64,000 bases of DNA from Winslowiella toletana (GCF_032164335.1 NZ_CP134152.1:2480001-2544000); one strand, 5' to 3'; shown: positions 47,593 through 57,989, numbered from the stretch's first letter. Translations and numbers: made by a program. The notes: generated by a model from the letters alone, not told the origin.

Positions 47593-49018
47593 GATGCTGC
47601 CCCCGCGAAGTTTTATGCCTCTGATGCTGCGCAATCAGGGCGGTGCCCTGCTCACCCAGATCCCAGAACAGCGCGGTCATTATCTGCAATCCTTCACGCG
47701 CAATAGATTTCAGCATATGTTCATCCACCGCATGTTGACCACAGGCAGGATAAGAGTGCGGAATCCATAGTGTCGGTAAGCCAAGAATATCGGAGAACAC
47801 CTCGTTCGGCAGTGAGCCGCCAAGATTGGGTAAAAGAGCAGATTTCTTGCCACTGGTTTTGTCCATCAGCCCCAGCGCCCAGCTCACCAGAGGATCGGTC
47901 GGATCAAGCCGCGTCGCCGGAGAGCCGCGAAGCACTTCTACCTCAATATTATTAAATCCATGCCGCTGCAGATGTTCACTGACGTGCAGCGCCAGATTCT
48001 GCCAGTCAGTTTCAACCACAAAGCGCAGCTGACATACTGCGGTGGCCTTGCCTGGAATGGCATTCATTGGCCGAGCCGGATTGCCGGTAAGAAAAGAGAG
48101 AACCTCGAGAGTATTCCAGCCGTACAGGCGTTCTGCGGATGACAACCCTTCTTCCCCCCAGAGGCTATCGATCACAGGATCGCTTTCACCGCCCGCCGGA
48201 TCAATATCGCTGAGAATTTCGCGCACCGCCGCCGTCAGCGCCGGAGGTTTCAGCGCAGCGACCTGCAACTGTCCTTTTTCATTAACCAGACAAGCGATAG
48301 CGTTAGCCAGTTGCGTACCAGGATTGGTCAGCAGGCCGCCCCAGTTACCGGAATGATAATCTTTTTCCCGGGCATTAATGCTGAGGCGAAAGTTAATGCA
48401 GCCACGGGAACCGAGAAACAGCGTCGGACGCACAGCATTAAGGCGCGGTCCGTCGGAAGCAATAAACAGGTCGGCTTTCAACAGCTGCTGTTGCTGCTGA
48501 CAAATTTCCGCCAGCCCCGGAGAACTGATCTCTTCTCCCATTTCAAACAGGAAAGTGCAGTTAAATCCCAGCTTGCCGCCACGCGCTTGATATACCTGTT
48601 CCAGTGCAGCAATATTAACGCTGTGCTGTCCTTTATTATCCGCACTGCCGCGTGCATACCAGCGGTCGCCCTCTTCAACCAGCTGCCATGGCGTTAGCCC
48701 ACTACGCCAGTTTTCATCATCGCCAAATACCACATCACCATGCCCGTAACAGAGCACGGTCGGCAACTGCGGGTCTTCAACTCGGGTGGCGATCAGAAAC
48801 GGGCGGTTTTGCGCCTGCGGGTTAGCAAAATGGTGTAACTCAAAACCCAGTGCGCTCAGCGCTGGCGCAATCTCGCTATCAAGATAGCGCAGCAGCTCTG
48901 TATCACGATCGTCGCGCTGACTTTCAGTGACCATCGCCACGCGACGTGCCAGAACCTGCCGGAATTCCCCACTGTCAAAATACGCCGTCGCCAGCGCGAT
49001 TGCCTGTTCACCTGTCAT
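47585..49018 (-). CDS. M20-family metallopeptidase
   Basis: 477 residues from MTGEQAIALATAYF. Zinc and catalytic residues: H in YGHGDVV, D in ARGSADNKGQ, EE in FEMGEEISSPGL, D in IASDGPR and H near the end in YPACGQHAVDEHML. Hydrolyses an amide or dipeptide in the cytoplasm. Co-transcribed with the MHS transporter and divergent from a LysR gene. Confidence 0.9.
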   Translation of the reverse strand: MTGEQAIALATAYFDSGEFRQVLARRVAMVTESQRDDRDTELLRYLDSEIAPALSALGFELHHFANPQAQNRPFLIATRVEDPQLPTVLCYGHGDVVFGDDENWRSGLTPWQLVEEGDRWYARGSADNKGQHSVNIAALEQVYQARGGKLGFNCTFLFEMGEEISSPGLAEICQQQQQLLKADLFIASDGPRLNAVRPTLFLGSRGCINFRLSINAREKDYHSGNWGGLLTNPGTQLANAIACLVNEKGQLQVAALKPPALTAAVREILSDIDPAGGESDPVIDSLWGEEGLSSAERLYGWNTLEVLSFLTGNPARPMNAIPGKATAVCQLRFVVETDWQNLALHVSEHLQRHGFNNIEVEVLRGSPATRLDPTDPLVSWALGLMDKTSGKKSALLPNLGGSLPNEVFSDILGLPTLWIPHSYPACGQHAVDEHMLKSIAREGLQIMTALFWDLGEQGTALIAQHQRHKTSRGQHHE

Positions 49019-49170
49019 AGTTTGCCTGTTGTGTTTGTCTGTTTTGTTATGCGATTCATCTAAGCTAAAAACACGCTTTGCCACAATTGTTAATTTTTGA
49101 AACAATGGTTGCTTTCAAAGCAAAGCTAAGCTGCCCGATAATAAGGCATGCACCTTTATGAGGCAGGTTA

Positions 49171-50094
49171 ATGCACAGTAGTGAAATCCGTTATTTTCTC
49201 GCGGTGGCTAACAGCGGCTCGTTAAGTGCGGCCAGTGAACAACTGTATGTGGCGGTATCGGCCATCAGTCGCCAGATACAACGGCTGGAGGCGCGGATCG
49301 GCGTACCGCTGTTTGAACGTCATGCACGTGGAATGACCCTTAACGAGGCCGGGCAGATTTTTGAAAATCACGTGCGAAAAAGTTTGCTGGATATGGAACA
49401 CGCCATCGCTGAAATCAAGGGTCTGACCGCCGTTCGTCGCACGCTGATTCGCGTCGCCTGTACTGACGGCATGGCGTTTTCTCTGCTCCCCACTCTGTTC
49501 GCCTTGTTTCGACAGCAGAATCCGGCGGTGACTTTCAGTCTGAATCCCGGCAGCGGCAAAGAAGTGGCCGAGCGGGTGCGCGACGGCGAGTGCGATGTGG
49601 CATTCCAGTTCAGTTTACATCCGGAACGCGGCGTGGATGTCGTTAGCGCTTATGCCGCGCCGGTATTGATTGTCATGCAGCATCAGCATCCACTGGCGCA
49701 GCAGCAGGTAACGCTGAACGATTTAGTGCATTATCCGGTGGTTTTGCCGGAGTCCGGCACCACGGTGCGTCAACTGTTCGATCTCGCCTGCCAAATGAGC
49801 GGTATCTTTATTGAGCCGGTACTCACCTGTAACGCCTTCTCCAGCCATTACAGTTTTATGCTCAATTCACCGCTGGCGATAACCCTGTGCAGCCACTTTA
49901 CCGTAATGTACCAGCCGCAGGAGCATGGCCTGGTGCTGAAAAAGTTTGGCGTCGAACAGCTCAGCCAGCGAAGCTTACAGATTCAGACTCCTCCGGGTCG
50001 TCAGCACAGTGCCGCCCTGCGCTTGTTTTTGCAATTTGCCAGCCACGAACTAAAACAGCAAAGCGAGCTAATGCATCGCGATTTCGGCTTTTGA
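49171..50094 (+). CDS. LysR-family transcriptional regulator
   Basis: 307 residues with HTH FLAVANSGSLSAASEQLYVAVSAISRQIQRLE (in register) and effector domain. Divergent from the M20-MHS operon across 152 bases, so it most likely controls that operon. GAGGC precedes the ATG. Confidence 0.9.
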   Translation: MHSSEIRYFLAVANSGSLSAASEQLYVAVSAISRQIQRLEARIGVPLFERHARGMTLNEAGQIFENHVRKSLLDMEHAIAEIKGLTAVRRTLIRVACTDGMAFSLLPTLFALFRQQNPAVTFSLNPGSGKEVAERVRDGECDVAFQFSLHPERGVDVVSAYAAPVLIVMQHQHPLAQQQVTLNDLVHYPVVLPESGTTVRQLFDLACQMSGIFIEPVLTCNAFSSHYSFMLNSPLAITLCSHFTVMYQPQEHGLVLKKFGVEQLSQRSLQIQTPPGRQHSAALRLFLQFASHELKQQSELMHRDFGF

Positions 50095-50602
50095 TGGCGG
50101 CCAGCGGAGCTATATTCATTACGTAAATAATCTATCTTTTTTCTTCATTCATCAGCGCAGAAGAACGATCAATTTTTAAACTTTCACCACCGCAAAACAT
50201 TAATGAAATTATAATAATCATCCATAATTAAAGCTGTTAACCATTTTCTCTCTTCTCCCTCTGCATCCCTGCCGCGGGCAGTAAATGAAAAGCGTCGCTA
50301 AGCCCATGAAATCGAATGATACGTTCGAATTATGCGTTTATTCCGCTGTCGAATTATCAATATCTTAGCCTGATTAGAACATTAATTTTATAAAACAATC
50401 TCACCTAAAACAAACAAGTTGCGACATAAAAATGTCCGCTTATTCTGAAAAAATAATCAAAAATCTGTAAAAGACAAAAAACGTTGCGATAAACAGTGCA
50501 ATAAGGCTTATCGAATTATTTACTTAGTCTCGCCTTAATGATAAAGTTCTTTAAAGAATAAAGAAGATTCTGTATAAAATAATTAACTTAGGAACTATCA
50601 AA
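50095..50602. other. AT-rich luxI leader region
   Basis: 508 bases, AT-rich. Expected to hold the luxI promoter. I could not find a lux-box dyad of the ACCTGTAC type. A small CTGCC-GCG-GGCAG hairpin near 50268-50280 may end the LysR transcript. No supported ORF. Confidence 0.4.
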
Positions 50603-51307
50603 ATGTTAAAAATATTCAATGTAAACTACAATCTACTGTCTGATAACAGATCCGAAGAGTTATTTACGCTGAGAAAGAAAACATTTAAAGACCGCCTGAA
50701 CTGGTTAGTTAATTGTGAAAATAATATGGAGTTCGATGAGTATGACAATGCGCATACTAACTACTTATTTGGTGTTTATAAAAACATGGTGATTTGTAGC
50801 ATTCGATTTATTGAAACTAAGTATCACAATATGATAACCGGAACATTTAAATCTTATTTCAATAATATAGAATTGCCGAAGGGAAACTATGTCGATGCCA
50901 GCAGATTATTTATCGATAAGCAGCGCGCCAGGGATCTGGGCATCAGTCAGCAACCGATCAGTACATTACTTTTCTTATCGATGATTAACTACAGTCGGCA
51001 TGCCGGGCATAAGGGAATTTATGCAATCGTCAGCCACCCGATGTTTATTATATTCAAACGCTCAGGATGGCTTATTTCAGTGGTTGAGAAAGGCTTATCA
51101 GAGAAGAATGATACTATTTACTTAATTTTCATGCCGGTAGATGCCAGGAATCAACGCATTCTTATTGAGCGGATAATTAAAGAAAACCCATCATCATTCA
51201 ATGAGTTAACTTCATGGCCATTATCGTTTAGCGTCGGGCAGCACCGGCCTGATCAGCTGCAACTCAATGCCCAGCCTTATAGCGTGCTTGGCGTTAGTAA
51301 CACCTAA
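50603..51307 (+). CDS. Acyl-homoserine-lactone synthase, EsaI-type
   Basis: 234 residues. Homologous to EsaI from the first residue. Core residues are present: R24, F28, W34, D45, D48, R68, and R101 in DASRLFIDK. The EsaI E97 position is D98, and T140, which in EsaI favours 3-oxo chains, is A141 (AIVSHP), so an unsubstituted acyl chain is predicted. EsaI ends near WPLTLPV; here about 24 further residues follow, encoded entirely within the overlap with luxR. Makes AHL from S-adenosylmethionine and acyl-ACP. Convergent with luxR. AT-rich like its neighbours. Confidence 0.93.
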   Translation: MLKIFNVNYNLLSDNRSEELFTLRKKTFKDRLNWLVNCENNMEFDEYDNAHTNYLFGVYKNMVICSIRFIETKYHNMITGTFKSYFNNIELPKGNYVDASRLFIDKQRARDLGISQQPISTLLFLSMINYSRHAGHKGIYAIVSHPMFIIFKRSGWLISVVEKGLSEKNDTIYLIFMPVDARNQRILIERIIKENPSSFNELTSWPLSFSVGQHRPDQLQLNAQPYSVLGVSNT

Positions 51308-51964
51308 TTTTTTAACAGCATTGCCGATATGGAACTTCACTGTGCTCAGTTTTATCCCAAGGATAAGTGCAATTTCCTGATAGGTTTTGCCCATACTTGC
51401 CCAGTAGATAATTTCATTTTCACGCTTTGAAAATATCTCTTTATCTACTTTTTCATTTTCGGCGATGCTGTTCACTTCCTGATAGAGTAACAACAGTTTC
51501 TCATGGGCTGTAATTAGCAGCATCTGCAATTCAGATTTGTTCTTAATAATTTTCTCTTCGGTATTATTACCGCTGTGCTTATCGATAATAATAGAGAGTA
51601 CCACCAGATTATGATTCTGATCGTGCAGCACAAAGGTATAGCCGTTGATAAAATCATAATTGCGTGCCATGTCGAAGATCTTGGGTATTTTCAGACCGGA
51701 TTTAATGGCAATATTTTCGTCCCATGAAAATGGCGACACTCTGTGCGAGGCAGTGATAAGAACCGGATCGATAAACTGATAATTATTTTCCGTATAAATC
51801 TGGAACCATTCCATCCGATTGGAAATGATGGTGAACTGTGCCGGGTTCTTCTTATTCATAATGGCATAGGCGTACTCGATGTTCTGATAGCCATCCAGCT
51901 TCCTTTCCAGATAATCCTTTATCGTATTGTTAATAAATTCATTATTGAAGAATAGATTAGACAC
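51221..51964 (-). CDS. LuxR-family AHL receptor, EsaR-type
   Basis: 247 residues from a GTG with GGAGGAG just upstream. AHL domain with the conserved W53, Y57, D66-P67 and W80-region (EWFQIYTENNYQFIDPV, FSWDENI), and C-terminal HTH SKRENEIIYWASMGKTYQEIALILGIKLSTVKFHI. Close to EsaR, which is a repressor in the absence of AHL. The 3' end overlaps luxI by 87 bases in antisense, as in other esaI/esaR loci but longer. Probably autoregulated. Confidence 0.93.
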   Translation of the reverse strand: MSNLFFNNEFINNTIKDYLERKLDGYQNIEYAYAIMNKKNPAQFTIISNRMEWFQIYTENNYQFIDPVLITASHRVSPFSWDENIAIKSGLKIPKIFDMARNYDFINGYTFVLHDQNHNLVVLSIIIDKHSGNNTEEKIIKNKSELQMLLITAHEKLLLLYQEVNSIAENEKVDKEIFSKRENEIIYWASMGKTYQEIALILGIKLSTVKFHIGNAVKKLGVTNAKHAIRLGIELQLIRPVLPDAKR

Positions 51965-53095
51965 TCACTCCTCCGCTTATCGCCCATGACAGTCCTTAAC
52001 AAGGAGGTGGAGTATATCATAAACAAAACTTTAGTATATTAAAAAAATTACATATAATTTGACATGCAATATTTTAAATTAAAATTATATTCATAAAATA
52101 TATAATCGCACAAAAGTGATTAATTATTACTGGCGAAGAAAAAATACAATTGATATAATTTAATGCCATAATCGTTTAGCTACTCATCCAGCTCACATTG
52201 ATTAATCGCAAACATTGAAAACAAACTGGACCCGGTTACGCCAGAAAATGATTATCTGCCTTGCGAAGATTTACCTTCTTCAATGCTTGTTCCCTGTCGA
52301 TTAGCAAGTTGCGGCCAGATTAGCTTTCTGCCCCACTGTGGCGCGCTCCCAACTGACCTGCGCTGAAAGTTTCGGAAGATAATCACATCTGATTCACTTT
52401 AATTCGACAATTAAGCAACTTATCAATCCGTCAGCGAAAAAGGATGAAAAAACAAGCAAAACAATGCCACTTCTCCACGTTGAATGGCTGGGTTTATTCT
52501 TTATTTTTCAATCACTTGAATGTATCACTTCTCACTCTGTTATTGATCATCGATATTTCCCTTGTGTCAAAATCTCACCGCATTTATAGCTTTTAAGCTT
52601 AATACACCGGAAGCAGTTTAATACCTGACTAATCATTTCATATTAAATTGAAGTACCCTCTGATCTATTGCTGCTGTTAATGCTAATTAGTCGCGCACCG
52701 TGCACAAATAAAAGTACAGTGCTCACCTATACCTAAGTCCAACTGGTTTTAATCCTTAAGATCATTTAAAGTCTTTACCTATAGACAGCCAGTCAGATTA
52801 TAAAGCTGCAGGTAATCACCATTGTCAATTTGTCGATGTTGGAGCAGATTGACGGACAAGCCTTCACCAGGGAAATCTTTGTCCATTGTTTTATTTGTCG
52901 CTGGTCTGGAGCTGCTGATATAAAGCGTTAACGCTTAAAAAAATATAAAAGCTCCGGACTAACGACCTCTTACTTTGTTGCGTTTTTAATCAATTACTTC
53001 ATTCTTTTTACTCTCTGTTACATATCACCTACTGCTGACTTCCCCCCTGTACAGCAAACTGGCTCTCCCCCACTGCGGGAAAAGCCAGTATTCCT
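51965..53095. other. 1.1-kb AT-rich region without supported gene
   Basis: Very AT-rich from 52000 to 52150. Contains AAGGAGGTGGAG at 52001-52012 on the plus strand without a following start codon, a 51-codon chance-like ORF at 52444-52596 with poor ribosome spacing, an inverted pair GGACAA/TTGTCC around 52854-52885 followed by TTGTTTTATTT, and the perfect palindrome AAGCGTTAACGCTT at 52923-52936. It may hold luxR and dppA-like promoters, a small RNA or decayed DNA; I cannot say which. Confidence 0.35.
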
Positions 53096-54688
53096 CTACT
53101 TCAAATCAACCTGATAGAAGATATGCTTACCAAAGGGATCAATTTCATAACCTGATACCTCTTTGCGTACCGGCTCGAAGATGGTTGAGTGTGCAATCAT
53201 CACCGCCGGCATCTGTTCATGCATGATCTTCTGTGCCTGCAAATACAGAGCGGTACGTTTGTTTTGATCCTGCTCTGCACGTGCTTCGGTAATCAGCTGC
53301 TCAAAAGGCTGGTAGCACCATTTCGACGAATTTGAACCGCCATTTGCCGATGTGCAGCTAAACAGCGGGCCAAAGAAATTATCCGGATCGCCCGTTGCGG
53401 TTGTCCAGCCCATCAGTGCCGCCTGATGTTCACCATTTTTGACTCTTTTCAGGTATTCGCCCCACTCAAAGCTAACGATATTGGCCTTGATACCCACTTT
53501 ACCCCAGTCCGCCTGGATCATCTCCGCCATCCGGCGCGCATTAGGGTTATAGGGACGCTGCACTGGCATTGCCCAGAGATCGATAGTGGTTCCTTCAGGC
53601 AGGCCCGCAGCTTTCAGCAGCGCTTTAGCCTGTCCAGGATCGTAGTCGTAATCTTTCAGACCTTTATCCGCACTCCAGACGCCCGGCGGCAGCAAATTTT
53701 TTGCTACCGTGCCGGTTCCCTGAAATACCGCCTCGATAATTGCTGGCTTATTGATCGCCATTGCCAACGCCTGGCGGACTTTAACGTTATCCAGTGGTGG
53801 CTTCTGGGTGTTAAACGCGAGGAATCCAGTATTCAGCCCCGCTTTCTGCATCAGCGCAATGTCTTTATTTTGCTCCATGCGCTTCAAATCTGCCGGATTG
53901 GGGAATGGCATCACCTGGCACTCATTTTTTTCCAGTTTGGCATAGCGCACCGAGGCATCTGGCGTAATGGAAAACACGATGCGATCCAGCTTCGCCTTGC
54001 CCTGCCAATATTCCGGGAAGGCTTTATACAAGATGCGCGAATCTTTCTGATATTGCGCCAGCTGGAATGGTCCGGTACCAATCGGCTCCATATCCACTCT
54101 CTCCGGCGTACCGGCTTTCATCATTGCATCAGCATATTCTGCTGAATGAATCGAGGCAAAGTACCAGGCGAGGTCAGCAAGGAAGGGAGCTTCGGCATGC
54201 GATAAGGTAAAACGCACCGAATGATCATCCACTTTATCTATGGCGCTAATCAGTGAGCCAAATTCCAGACTTTCAAAGTTGGTGTAAGCACCGCCAGAAA
54301 TTTTGTGATAGGGGTTGTTCTCATCCTTCTGGCGCATAAAAGAGAAAATCACATCATCAGCATTAAAATCACGCGTTGGCTTAAAGTTTTTATTGCTGTG
54401 AAACTTCACGCCCTGGCGCAGATGAAAGGTATAGACCTTACCATCCGGGCTGATATCCCAGCTTTCCGCCAGGCTCGGAGTCAGTTCAGTAGTACCAACT
54501 TTAAAATCCACCAGCCGGTTAAACACCGGAACCGCGCTGGCATCAACGCTGGTGCCGGATGTGTAAATTTGTGGATTAAAATTTTCTGGCGATCCTTCCG
54601 AACAAAAAACCAGCGTTTTTGCCGAAGCTGTTGACGCCAGCGTCAGCGTCAGTGCCGCCAGCGCAAACCGGCTAACCATTTTTTTCAT
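53096..54688 (-). CDS. DppA-like dipeptide-binding protein, orphan
   Basis: 530 residues. The second of two ATGs is used (GAGG six bases before). Signal peptide ends near ASTASA. Mature part is close to E. coli DppA: LVFCSEGSPENFNPQ, PYHKISGG, EAPFLADLAW, GTGPFQLAQYQKDSRI, VMPFPNPADLKRM and DLWAMPVQRPYNPNARRMAEMIQADW. Binds dipeptides in the periplasm. No dppBCDF follows, so it must use permeases encoded elsewhere. Divergent from pepT across 128 bases. Confidence 0.92.
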   Translation of the reverse strand: MKKMVSRFALAALTLTLASTASAKTLVFCSEGSPENFNPQIYTSGTSVDASAVPVFNRLVDFKVGTTELTPSLAESWDISPDGKVYTFHLRQGVKFHSNKNFKPTRDFNADDVIFSFMRQKDENNPYHKISGGAYTNFESLEFGSLISAIDKVDDHSVRFTLSHAEAPFLADLAWYFASIHSAEYADAMMKAGTPERVDMEPIGTGPFQLAQYQKDSRILYKAFPEYWQGKAKLDRIVFSITPDASVRYAKLEKNECQVMPFPNPADLKRMEQNKDIALMQKAGLNTGFLAFNTQKPPLDNVKVRQALAMAINKPAIIEAVFQGTGTVAKNLLPPGVWSADKGLKDYDYDPGQAKALLKAAGLPEGTTIDLWAMPVQRPYNPNARRMAEMIQADWGKVGIKANIVSFEWGEYLKRVKNGEHQAALMGWTTATGDPDNFFGPLFSCTSANGGSNSSKWCYQPFEQLITEARAEQDQNKRTALYLQAQKIMHEQMPAVMIAHSTIFEPVRKEVSGYEIDPFGKHIFYQVDLK

Positions 54689-54816
54689 CATTATCCTCGC
54701 TTTTTATTGACTTGAACACGACCTGGTGAGTAAAACAAATTCACATCTGTTTAATAAATAACATGATTTGCTAACATACTGAATAACTCATCGGTTTCAC
54801 CTGATAAGGAAGCGTT

Positions 54817-56043
54817 ATGAATCACCATCTGGCCAGCCAGTTAACCCAACGTTTTTACCGTTATCTCGCGGTGTCCAGCCAGAGCGACGCCAAAGCGACA
54901 GTGCTTCCGAGCACGCCGCAACAACATGACATGGCCAACATGCTGGCTGAAGAGCTGCGCGCACTGGGCATGCAGAATGTGGTGATCGATGAATTTGCTA
55001 CCGTGACTGCGGTTAAGCCAGGTAATTGCCCTGCCGCACCGCGCATCGGTTTTATCACCCATATTGATACCGTTGATGTTGGTTTATCCCCCGATATACA
55101 CCCGCAAACGCTGCGCTTTGAAGGTCATGATCTCTGTCTGAATGCGCAGCAGGACATCTGGCTGCGCACAGCAGAACACCCGGAGATCCTCGCCTACCAC
55201 GGTCAGGAAATTATTTTCAGCGACGGTACCAGCGTGCTGGGTGCAGATAATAAAGCCGCAGTGACAGTAGTGATGACGCTGATGGAAAATCTCAGCGGTG
55301 AGCACGGTGATATCGTGGTGGCGTTTGTACCCGATGAAGAAATTGGATTACGTGGCGCAAAAGCTCTGGATTTGAAAAACCGTTTCGACGTCGATTTCGC
55401 TTATACCATCGACTGCTGCGAATTGGGGGAAGTGGTGTACGAAAATTTTAACGCGGCTGCGGCAGAGATTCGGCTAACTGGCGTGACCGCTCATCCGATG
55501 TCCGGCAAAGGAGTGCTGGTCAATCCGTTACTGATGGCCCATGACTTTATCAGCCATTTCGATCGGCTGGAGACACCGGAGCATACTGAAGGTCGTGAAG
55601 GATATATCTGGTTTAACGATCTGATTGCCAACTCTAATGAAGCGCAGCTGAAAGCATCGATTCGTGATTTCGATCTGGAAAGTTTTGCCCGGCGAAAGCA
55701 AAAAATTGCCGATGTGGCGGCGATGATTGCCGGGCAGTATCCCACCGGTAAAGTCGAGTTCACCATCACTGATACCTACAGCAATATCAGCAATGCCATT
55801 GGCGAGGATCGCCGGGCGATCGATCTGATCTTTACGGCGCTGGCGCAGCTGGACATTGAGCCGAAGGTGATTCCGATGCGCGGCGGTACCGATGGTGCAG
55901 CGCTGTCGGCAAAAGGCTTATTGACGCCGAACTTCTTCACTGGCGCGCATAATTTTCATTCTAAGTTTGAATTCTTACCGATACCGTCGTTTGTGAAGTC
56001 GTATCTGCTGGCCGAAAAACTCTGCCTGCTGGCAGCGAAATAA
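54817..56043 (+). CDS. pepT: Peptidase T
   Basis: 408 residues, PepT length. Zinc ligands and catalytic acids are intact: H and D in THIDTVD, D in LGADNKAAV, EE in PDEEIGLRG, D in DCCELGE and the final H in GAHNFHSKFEFLP. Cleaves N-terminal residues from tripeptides in the cytoplasm. Its neighbour binds peptides, so the two form a peptide-scavenging pair. GATAAGGAAG precedes the ATG. Confidence 0.95.
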   Translation: MNHHLASQLTQRFYRYLAVSSQSDAKATVLPSTPQQHDMANMLAEELRALGMQNVVIDEFATVTAVKPGNCPAAPRIGFITHIDTVDVGLSPDIHPQTLRFEGHDLCLNAQQDIWLRTAEHPEILAYHGQEIIFSDGTSVLGADNKAAVTVVMTLMENLSGEHGDIVVAFVPDEEIGLRGAKALDLKNRFDVDFAYTIDCCELGEVVYENFNAAAAEIRLTGVTAHPMSGKGVLVNPLLMAHDFISHFDRLETPEHTEGREGYIWFNDLIANSNEAQLKASIRDFDLESFARRKQKIADVAAMIAGQYPTGKVEFTITDTYSNISNAIGEDRRAIDLIFTALAQLDIEPKVIPMRGGTDGAALSAKGLLTPNFFTGAHNFHSKFEFLPIPSFVKSYLLAEKLCLLAAK

Positions 56044-56052
56044 ACTGATTAC

Positions 56053-56078
56053 GGGCGGCAGTCCATATCTTGCCGCCC
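56053..56078. terminator. Bidirectional hairpin between pepT and MCP gene
   Basis: GGGCGGCA, 10-base loop, TGCCGCCC in the 48-base convergent gap. Confidence 0.7.
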
Positions 56079-56091
56079 CTGCCGATTAATC

Positions 56092-57741
56092 TCAGAAAGA
56101 AACCCACTGATTGCGGCTTTTATCAGCGCCACCAACCTTTAATTGTGCGGATGGCTTACCGATCTCTGGTGTGACTGCGCCCTGGCTGGCTGACAGGCGA
56201 AATTTAGCGACTGAACTTTGCAGCTCTTCCGTCTGACGTTCCAGCGCACTGGCAGCAGCAGAGACCTGCTCGACCAGCGATGCATTTTGCTGAGTCACGC
56301 TGTCCATCTCAGAGATTGCGGTGCCCACCTGCGAAATACCTTTGCTCTGCTCTTCTGAGGCGGCAGCAATTTGCTTCATGATCTCAGTGACATCCGTTAC
56401 TGCACTCAGGATTTCACTCATGGTAGCACCCGCCTCATTGACCAGCCGTGAACCGCTGTCTACACGCTGCACCGAATCAGCAATCAGCCCTTCTATCTCT
56501 TTAGCTGCGCCCGCACTGCGTTGCGCCAGATTGCGCACTTCGCTGGCGACCACCGCAAACCCCCGGCCTTGTTCGCCAGCACGTGCCGCTTCCACCGCCG
56601 CATTAAGTGCCAGAATATTGGTCTGAAAGGCAATACTGTTAATCACATGGGTAATTTCAGCAATTTTATGTGAACTGCCGGAAATTCCCTGCATGGTGGT
56701 TACTACATTACTGACCAGCTTGCCGCCTTTTTCGGCGGTAACTGAGGCGTTATCCGCCAACTGGCTGGCCTGACGTGCATTATCGGCGTTAAATTTTACC
56801 GTTGCGGTCAGTTGTTCCATACTGGCGGCGGTTTGTTCCAGCGCCGCCGCTTGCTCCTCGGTACGCGACGAGAGATCGTTATTTCCGGCAGAGATCTCAG
56901 CCGCGCCGCGCCAGATATTTTCTGTACCGCCGCGAATCGCATCTACCGCATCGCGCAGGCTATCCTGCATTGCCCGCAATAGTGGCACCAGCTTGCCAAC
57001 GCAGTTACGCCCGATATCACTGACCGGCTGGCTAAGATCGCCTTCAGCAATGATGCGGAAATGCTCACGAATACCATCCAGCGGACGCACCAGCATGGTG
57101 ACCAGATAGCGATCGGTAAACAGCAGAATCAGCAGCCCGATAATCACGGCGACGACAATAATGATTTTGGTCATAAAGGTCAGACGATCGACGGTTACCC
57201 GGGTATCATCCAGCATCTCTGCTGCCGCGAGGTTGAATTTCTCGGCACTGGCACCAAAACTGCGGCTCAGCGCTGGCGTGACATGACGCGATTGCTGACG
57301 ATAAGCATCCAGTGTCGGCTGCTGCGCGGCCTGCATCTGCGGTTTCACTCCGTTTTCAAGCAGTTGCTGCCAGCTGTCGCTAACCGCCTTCACCACCCCG
57401 GCGTCAATCGGTCCCGGTGACAACTGCCGAAAATCGTCCAGCAGCGCACGCATGTTATCGAGGGATTTTTGTACCGAAGCCAGATCGGCAGGGTTATCAG
57501 CCACCCCACTCTGCCTGGCATCAATCAACCGCGACAGGCGGGTGATAAAGCGAAAATATTGATCGTTGCCCTTACTCAGCACATTCATCTGGCTGACAAT
57601 ATGCCGATCGACTTCATTACCTTTTGCCAGCGCGCTCAGCGAGTAAACGCTGTACATCGCGACCCCTATCCATAACAAGCAGAACAGGCCGAGAATCCAC
57701 AGCATCACCGCGCGAATGGTGAAATTTTTTAAAATGTTCAT
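56092..57741 (-). CDS. Methyl-accepting chemotaxis protein
   Basis: 549 residues. TM1 about 10-32, four-helix periplasmic domain to about 188, TM2 about 190-210, HAMP next, then the signalling domain with the invariant tip [35 protein letters not shown]. The end, NQWVSF, resembles the NWxxF pentapeptide that tethers CheR/CheB with the Asn moved to Gln, so it may be a full receptor. Ligand unknown; the ligand domain is Tar/Tsr-like in plan. A CGGTAATTACCG palindrome lies just upstream at 57755-57766. Confidence 0.93.
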   Translation of the reverse strand: MNILKNFTIRAVMLWILGLFCLLWIGVAMYSVYSLSALAKGNEVDRHIVSQMNVLSKGNDQYFRFITRLSRLIDARQSGVADNPADLASVQKSLDNMRALLDDFRQLSPGPIDAGVVKAVSDSWQQLLENGVKPQMQAAQQPTLDAYRQQSRHVTPALSRSFGASAEKFNLAAAEMLDDTRVTVDRLTFMTKIIIVVAVIIGLLILLFTDRYLVTMLVRPLDGIREHFRIIAEGDLSQPVSDIGRNCVGKLVPLLRAMQDSLRDAVDAIRGGTENIWRGAAEISAGNNDLSSRTEEQAAALEQTAASMEQLTATVKFNADNARQASQLADNASVTAEKGGKLVSNVVTTMQGISGSSHKIAEITHVINSIAFQTNILALNAAVEAARAGEQGRGFAVVASEVRNLAQRSAGAAKEIEGLIADSVQRVDSGSRLVNEAGATMSEILSAVTDVTEIMKQIAAASEEQSKGISQVGTAISEMDSVTQQNASLVEQVSAAASALERQTEELQSSVAKFRLSASQGAVTPEIGKPSAQLKVGGADKSRNQWVSF

Positions 57742-57989
57742 AACTGCTCCAAATCGGTAATTACCGGTTATTTCAGCCCCTGATGAGCGGGCTCGAGTAA
57801 CCGTTATCGGCAGTTACAGCAGAAAATTTTAGAAAATTATCACGAAAAATTCTTGTGTATCAAAACCTTACTTTCATTGAGGTGTTGAGTAACCTGTTGC
57901 TATAAAACAACTTTTTACTAACGGGCATTGATAATTCATTGACTGAATTAATCAATTCAGCCAACGGATGATATTTAATGGAAATAATA

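Noticed and set aside
50095-52100. lux/esa box near luxI or luxR
   Set aside because: I looked for an ACCTGTAC-type 20-bp dyad in both leaders and found no convincing match.
52444-52596. 50-residue ORF with a hydrophobic stretch in the AT-rich gap
   Set aside because: The AAGG sits directly against the ATG, with no proper spacing, and AT-rich DNA gives such ORFs by chance.
53426-54145. 239-codon plus-strand frame opposite the DppA-like gene
   Set aside because: Antisense shadow; the minus-strand protein matches DppA throughout.
57755-57766. CGGTAATTACCG palindrome just before the MCP start
   Set aside because: Perfect but only 12 bases and without a second copy or known binding protein; could be chance.
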